From: Mediterraneibacter faecis JCM 15917
Lineage (GTDB): Bacteria; Bacillota; Clostridia; Lachnospirales; Lachnospiraceae
Length of the DNA: 61,490 bases
NCBI GenBank assembly: GCA_001312505.1
Contig: BBDW01000017.1
Span: forward strand, 1-61,490
Direction: 5' to 3'
Below the pieces are notes generated by a model, which searched no databases, was not told the origin of the DNA, and was given only the letters and a program-made list of their open reading frames with translations. The first letter of the stretch is position 1. The number at the start of each line of letters is the position of its first letter. This document shows positions 57,495 through 61,490 of the stretch, one piece after another. Position numbers and translations under genes: made by a program.

Positions 57495-58489
57495 CTAATT
57501 CTCCTTTATTGTAAGCAAGAGCAGTTCCATTGTCAGTTCAAAATTAACATTTGCTTTCAGTCTGGCTTTCGCCTTTTCAATTGCGTTCAAAATATTCTCA
57601 ATTCCTTCATAAGAGCTCTTACTTGCACGCGCCTTGATATATCTCAGCTGATCAGAAAATACTACTCTGTCTACATTCTTAGTTGCCTTATAAATTAATA
57701 CATCTCTGTACCAGATTGCGATCATATCCAGATAGTCGTTAATCTCCATCTTATATGTCATACATTTTTTCACTGCATCCATCAGTTCTGAAACATTCAT
57801 CTCATCAATATTTCTAAGTAAATGTACAACTTCTTCCTTAATCTCATTGAAATATTCTGATGTCGCAAGCATAATCGCTTTTCCCATATTTCCCTGGGCA
57901 AATGCTACACAGACATCTGCTTTATAATCAGGAATCTCCATCTGCTCCATCAGATATTTCTTTACGAGCTGATCTTTAATATTACGAAGTTTCATCATAA
58001 CGCATCTGGAACGAATCGTTGGCAGTAAAGCCTCTGCATTCTCTGTCAGAAGCATGATCACCGCATATTCCGGTGGCTCCTCAATTGTCTTAAGCAATGC
58101 ATTCTGTGCCTGGGCACTCATTAAGTCTGCCTCTGGAATAATATAAATCTTATACTTGCTGCTGTACGGCTTGATCACAATATCATTATTAACCTGTGTA
58201 CGAATATCATCAACACTGATCGTATTCGGTTTCTCATGTGTCACCTTAATAATATCCGGCTGATTACCGTTCTGTGCCTGTTTACAGGACTGACATTTCC
58301 CACATGCCTCTCCGTCTTCCTCACGATTCTGGCACTGCAGCTCATAGCAAAAAGATTCGCAAGAAGCCGCTTTCCAGATCCTCTTTCGCCATTCAGAATA
58401 TATGCATGCGATACTGCATCAGCCTGAACTGCGCTCGAAATATACTTGATTATGTTTTTGTGCCCTACTACATCTTTAAAACTACTCAT
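57495..58489 (-). CDS. holB: DNA polymerase III delta' subunit (frameshifted)
   Basis: Clamp-loader ATPase-like subunit, about 331 aa. HAYILNGERGSGKR is the P-loop region (residues about 29-42), followed by a zinc-binding Cys cluster (CGKCQSC), IYIIPEADLMSAQAQNALLKTIEEPP near 107 and TIRSRC near 153 (sensor region). One base is missing near 58345 (after FAMS), putting the zinc module out of frame. ATG 58489 is chosen over GTG 58498. It lies 4 bp upstream of ricT. Confidence 0.9.
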
Positions 58490-58618
58490 TTCTATCACCT
58501 GCCGTGTATCTTATTTCCTCTTTAGCGGATAATATTCTCACAATTATCCACCTAACAATAGTATATTCATAATTTTAACATCATTTTCTTACAAAACTAT
58601 GAACTACCATTAAGTATA

Positions 58619-59203
58619 TCATAAATTCACGTTTATTTCTCGCAAAATTTCTTCCATACAAGTTTCCTTATCAATATTTTGAAATCTCCGCCTGATTCCC
58701 GCCCTTTCCAGATTCTCCTCCGAGAAATCTTCTGCATCTGCAAGAAATCTTCTGCACAGTTCTGCATACTGCGGTTTCGTCTGTGCCCGTTCTCTTTCTA
58801 ACGCCCTCGACAGTCTTAATCCATCTTCTACTTCTATATATAATGGAACCATAACATCATCACCAAAATATTCTTTCAATGCATAATATGACTCAATTGT
58901 TCCGATCACAAGATAATCATACTGCCACAATTCAATCTGTCCATCATCTGCTGTAAAATAAGTCCAGATTCCACACTTTGTATTGTAAGAACGAAACTCG
59001 ATGATTTTCTCCTCGTCCATCATCTCATCAAATCGTTCCTGATCGACAAAGAAATATTCCACTCCGTCCTTCTCACCCTCACGCATTGGACGTGTTGTAT
59101 ATGGAACGATTGAATGAAATTTGGGCATCTTTTCTATCAATTCTTTGTAAATCGTATCCTTCCCGGAAGCACTTTTTCCCATAATATAAAATATTTTACC
59201 CAT
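58619..59203 (-). CDS. guanylate kinase-like protein
   Basis: About 194 aa with P-loop MGKSASGKDT at residues 8-17, then the GMP-binding-type YTTRPMREGEKDGVEYFFV near 34 and DYLVIGTIESYYALK near 97. The P-loop GKSASGKD differs from the GPSGVGKG/ST of Gmk, and a second, canonical gmk is usual in these genomes. It may thus be a paralogue with altered specificity. AGGAG precedes ATG 59203. It sits where tmk or gmk-like genes occur next to holB in Firmicutes. Confidence 0.72.
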   Translation of the reverse strand: MGKIFYIMGKSASGKDTIYKELIEKMPKFHSIVPYTTRPMREGEKDGVEYFFVDQERFDEMMDEEKIIEFRSYNTKCGIWTYFTADDGQIELWQYDYLVIGTIESYYALKEYFGDDVMVPLYIEVEDGLRLSRALERERAQTKPQYAELCRRFLADAEDFSEENLERAGIRRRFQNIDKETCMEEILREINVNL

Positions 59204-59311
59204 ACTTTTTCTCCTGCTCTTAAACATGCATCTGGATTCGTATTCTCAACTTCCAGCCTGTCGGTTCTTTATTCTGGATTCCCCCCGCAACTAATAAACA
59301 ATTCTCCTGGC

Positions 59312-60711
59312 TTAGCCTTCAATGGAAAAACCCATCTCTTTATATTTTACCATCTTTTGCACAATAGTAGAAGTAATTCTCTCTCCAGGAACAATCATTG
59401 GGATTCCCGGTGGATAAAGATAGACATATTCCAATGAGATTCTTCCTGATGCCTCATTCCATTTCACACTCTCACCTTCCATTCTCCCTGCTTCAAAGGA
59501 AGAATATGCTTGTTCTAATGGAATCATTTCATAAGAAATATTTTTTATAGTATGATCCTCATCATTCCCTGAAAGCTCTTCGCACAGAATATTTTTATCA
59601 ATCTCCATCACTGCCTGAACCAATCTGTCCATTCCTTCTTGTGTATCTCCCGGTCCTGTCATAGCAATCACATAAGACCCGGAAGCCATCTCCATCTCCA
59701 AATGATAAGATCTCAGCATTTCCTGAAATCGTTTTCCATTCAAAACTTCCCCATCTGTATTCTTAAGATTTTTTACAGATAATACTATCTTTGACCGGTC
59801 ATAATGTTCTGCCTCAATTAATTTTATATTCTTTAACTGCTTCAGTCTCTCTCTTGCTTGCTGCAAACACTCAACATAAGTGTCCATGATTTCTTCTCTG
59901 CACTCATCCATTCCCCCCCGGACACACTCATCAATGGACGCCATTAAAATATAAGAAGGACTGCTGGATTGAAGCATATGCAAATAATTTCTTATCCTTT
60001 CACGATCAGCATATCTCCCATTTATATGAAGCAATGCTGTCTGAGTTAAAGACGGAAGTGTCTTGTGAAGACTATGGATCACCACATCAGCCCCCCGTGT
60101 ATTCGCATTTTGCGGAAAATATGAATGAAATCCAAAATGTGCACCATGTGCTTCGTCGACAATCAGGGGGGAATCTTATATTTATGCACGATTTCCGCAA
60201 TTGCTTCAATATCCGACACGACTCCTTCATAAGTCGGTGAAACAATAACAACCGCCTGAATATCTTCATATTCTTCAAGTAACTTCTTTATCTGGTCTAC
60301 ATGGATCTCTCCATTAAGATCTGTCTCTTCTGAAAACTCCGGATAAATATATACCGGTCGTAATTCATTCATATATACCGCATTATATACCGATTTATGA
60401 CAATTTCTTGCCATCAAGATTCTACCACCACGCTCCGTACATCCCATCACTGCACTCAAAAGTCCAACTGTACTCCCATTAACCAGATAATGCGTCTCTT
60501 CCGCTTGAAATACTCTGGCTGCATTCTCCTGTAATTCTTTCAATAATCCTTCTGCATGATGAAGATCATCAAATCCATCTATCTCCGTTATATCAATATT
60601 ATATGGTAACCTGGCTCTCATGAGCTCCATGTTACGCTTATGTCCAGGCATATGAAATGCATAATAATCTGAATTTTCATATGCAGTTAATTTTTCATAT
60701 AAATATTCCAT
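59312..60711 (-). CDS. Orn/Lys/Arg decarboxylase family protein, YaaO-like (frameshifted)
   Basis: A PLP-dependent amino acid decarboxylase of about 465 aa. AFHMPGHKRN near residue 18, STVGLLSAVMG near 78, VDEAHGAHFG, and SLHKTLPSLTQTA carrying the PLP Lys are the hallmarks. The frame breaks at the six-G tract 60166-60171 (four expected, KIPLIVDEAHG). The tract at 59913-59919 adds one Gly. AAGAGG precedes ATG 60711. Arginine or lysine is the likely substrate (agmatine or cadaverine as product), but this is not decided by sequence. Confidence 0.88.
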
Positions 60712-60791
60712 AATAACCTCTTATTTGTAAAAAGAACCTATCTGAATAATGATAGATTCTCCTAATGCCATATTTTATTTATATAAAGTTA

Positions 60792-60821
60792 AAAGCAGTA
60801 ATCATAATAGATTACTGCTTT
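60792..60821 (-). terminator. terminator of the tRNA cluster
   Basis: AAAGCAGTAATC (60792-60803) pairs with GATTACTGCTTT (60810-60821), just after tRNA-Lys on the minus strand, with U-rich sequence following. Confidence 0.8.
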
Positions 60822-60828
60822 CTTTCAG

Positions 60829-60904
60829 TGAGCGTGCGGGGATTCGAACCCCCCCGGACAACTTGATTAAAAGTCAAGTGCTCTACCACCTGAGCTACAC
60901 GCCC
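60829..60904 (-). tRNA. tRNA-Lys(TTT) with 3-nt insertion in the T stem
   Basis: Acceptor GGGCGTG/CACGCTC, anticodon loop CTTTTAA (TTT), discriminator A. The T arm should read CGGGG-TTCGAAT-CCCCG, but the 5' strand is written with seven G (60849-60855 on the plus strand) against four C on the 3' side. Length is 76 instead of 73 nt. As written it would fold poorly. Confidence 0.9.
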
Positions 60905-60936
60905 GTATCATTTTATTCACTTTTTGCAAATAAAAA

Positions 60937-61009
<73 letters not shown>

Positions 61010-61029
61010 ATAGACTATAAAAGTCTGAG

Positions 61030-61103
61030 TTGCGGGAGCAGGATTTGAACCTGCGACCTTCGGGTTATGAGCCCGACGAGCTTCCAGACTGCTCCATCCC
61101 GCG
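61030..61103 (-). tRNA. initiator tRNA-fMet(CAT)
   Basis: A 74-nt cloverleaf with anticodon CAT. Initiator features are present: a C1-A72 mismatch (CGCGGGA against TCCCGCA) and three G-C pairs at the base of the anticodon stem (GGGCTCATAACCC). Confidence 0.93.
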
Positions 61104-61131
61104 ATATTAAATTAATTTCTCAAAAGAGAAA

Positions 61132-61204
61132 AGCCGATGATCGGACTCGAACCGATAACCTGCTGATTACAAATCAGCTGCTCTGCCAATTGAGCCACAT
61201 CGGC
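61132..61204 (-). tRNA. tRNA-Thr(TGT)
   Basis: A complete 73-nt cloverleaf: acceptor GCCGATG/CATCGGC, anticodon loop TTTGTAA (TGT), T loop TTCGAGT, discriminator T. Confidence 0.95.
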
Positions 61205-61222
61205 TTATAACCTTTCGGTTAA

Positions 61223-61307
61223 TGGATGGAGGTGGATTCGAACCACCGAAGCAATTTGCAGCAGATTTACAGTCTGTCCCCCCCTTTGGCCACTCGGGAA
61301 TCCATCC
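61223..61307 (-). tRNA. tRNA-Tyr(GTA) with 3-nt insertion after the D arm
   Basis: Class II tRNA with a long variable arm: acceptor GGATGGA/TCCATCC, anticodon loop CTGTAAA (GTA), T loop TTCGAAT. The D-stem 3' strand plus position 26 should be GGG-G, but seven G are written (61278-61284), giving 85 instead of 82 nt. Confidence 0.9.
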
Positions 61308-61315
61308 ATGTTAAG

Positions 61316-61388
61316 TGGGACCTACAGGGCTCGAACCTGTGACCCTCTGCTTGTAAGGCAGATGCTCTCCCAGCTGAGCTAAGATCCC
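61316..61388 (-). tRNA. tRNA-Val(TAC)
   Basis: A 73-nt cloverleaf: acceptor GGGATCT/AGGTCCC, anticodon loop CTTACAA (TAC), T loop TTCGAGC, discriminator A. Confidence 0.95.
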
Positions 61389-61394
61389 ACATAA

Positions 61395-61468
61395 CGACCC
61401 AGAAGAGACTCGAACTCTCGACCTCCGCCGTGACAGGGCGGCGCTCTAACCAACTGAGCCACTGGGCC
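61395..61468 (-). tRNA. tRNA-Asp(GTC)
   Basis: A 74-nt cloverleaf: acceptor GGCCCAG/CTGGGTC, anticodon loop CTGTCAC (GTC), T loop TTCGAGT, discriminator G as required for Asp. Confidence 0.95.
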
Positions 61469-61490
61469 ATTCTTCAATTTTCAGAAAGCT

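Noticed and set aside
388..58489. Split genes as true pseudogenes or programmed frameshifts
   Set aside because: The breaks hit dnaE, holB, ntpA, ntpB and murI, and single-base repair restores full-length conserved proteins. No slippery site with downstream pseudoknot was evident.

Overview
The window looks like a chromosomal segment of a gut Lachnospiraceae (Bacillota, Clostridia). The evidence is AT-rich low-GC codon use, strong AGGAGG-type ribosome binding sites, tRNA genes without encoded CCA, a V/A-type ATPase operon, a NiCo-type riboswitch, and the Firmicute gene order Orn/Lys/Arg decarboxylase - gmk-like - holB - ricT(yaaT) - trmN6(yabB) - rsmI. It is almost entirely housekeeping and core-metabolic sequence. 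I saw no phage, insertion sequence, CRISPR array or defence island.

Layout. 1-5.1 kb: a pseudouridine synthase, a zinc-ribbon protein, a NiCo riboswitch driving a cation-diffusion-facilitator efflux pump, an ECF sigma/anti-sigma pair, a structured palindromic repeat and tRNA-Lys(CTT). 5.4-6.1 kb: trmB. 6.4-14.9 kb: nine-gene V/A-ATPase operon (H-C-I-K-F-E-A-B-D). 15-27.4 kb, mostly minus strand: aldose epimerase-like protein, trigger-factor-like lipoprotein, cardiolipin synthase, a second structured repeat, alanine symporter, DUF1934 protein, murI, pfkA, dnaE and an HPr-like protein. 27.7-37.3 kb: cvfB, pncB, HAD phosphatase, EamA permease, L,D-transpeptidase, a (p)ppGpp synthetase-like protein, cstA and an unknown membrane protein. 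37.4-43.3 kb: nucleoside salvage operon udp-cdd-add-punA-deoB, with upp divergent from it. 43.6-50.6 kb: a dicarboxylate module with ttdA/ttdB-like L-tartrate dehydratase, a DASS transporter, a divergent LysR regulator and a fumarate-reductase-like frdA/B/C set. 50.6-60.7 kb: NYN-LOTUS protein, YfcE phosphoesterase, DUF885 lipoprotein, an orphan degenerate ABC ATPase and the rsmI...decarboxylase cluster. 60.8-61.5 kb: seven tRNA genes on the minus strand (Asp, Val, Tyr, Thr, fMet, Phe, Lys).

Sequence quality is the most striking property of the window. About two dozen otherwise intact core genes (dnaE, ntpA, ntpB, murI, holB and others) carry single-base frameshifts, often with one G lost from a GGC. 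In addition, more than fifty G or C tracts are 7-8 nt long. Where protein family or tRNA structure gives an expectation, these tracts should be 4-5 nt, so they appear to have gained exactly three bases. Two tRNA genes carry such +3 insertions inside stems. I treat these as probable assembly or sequencing artefacts, annotate each broken gene as one locus with its frameshift position, and report the pattern as a finding because its regularity (+3) is unusual.

Functionally the window covers ion-motive ATPase, metal and nucleoside homeostasis, glycolysis (pfkA), replication (dnaE, holB), cell-wall precursors and cross-linking (murI, L,D-transpeptidase), and a plausible tartrate/C4-dicarboxylate-to-succinate pathway.
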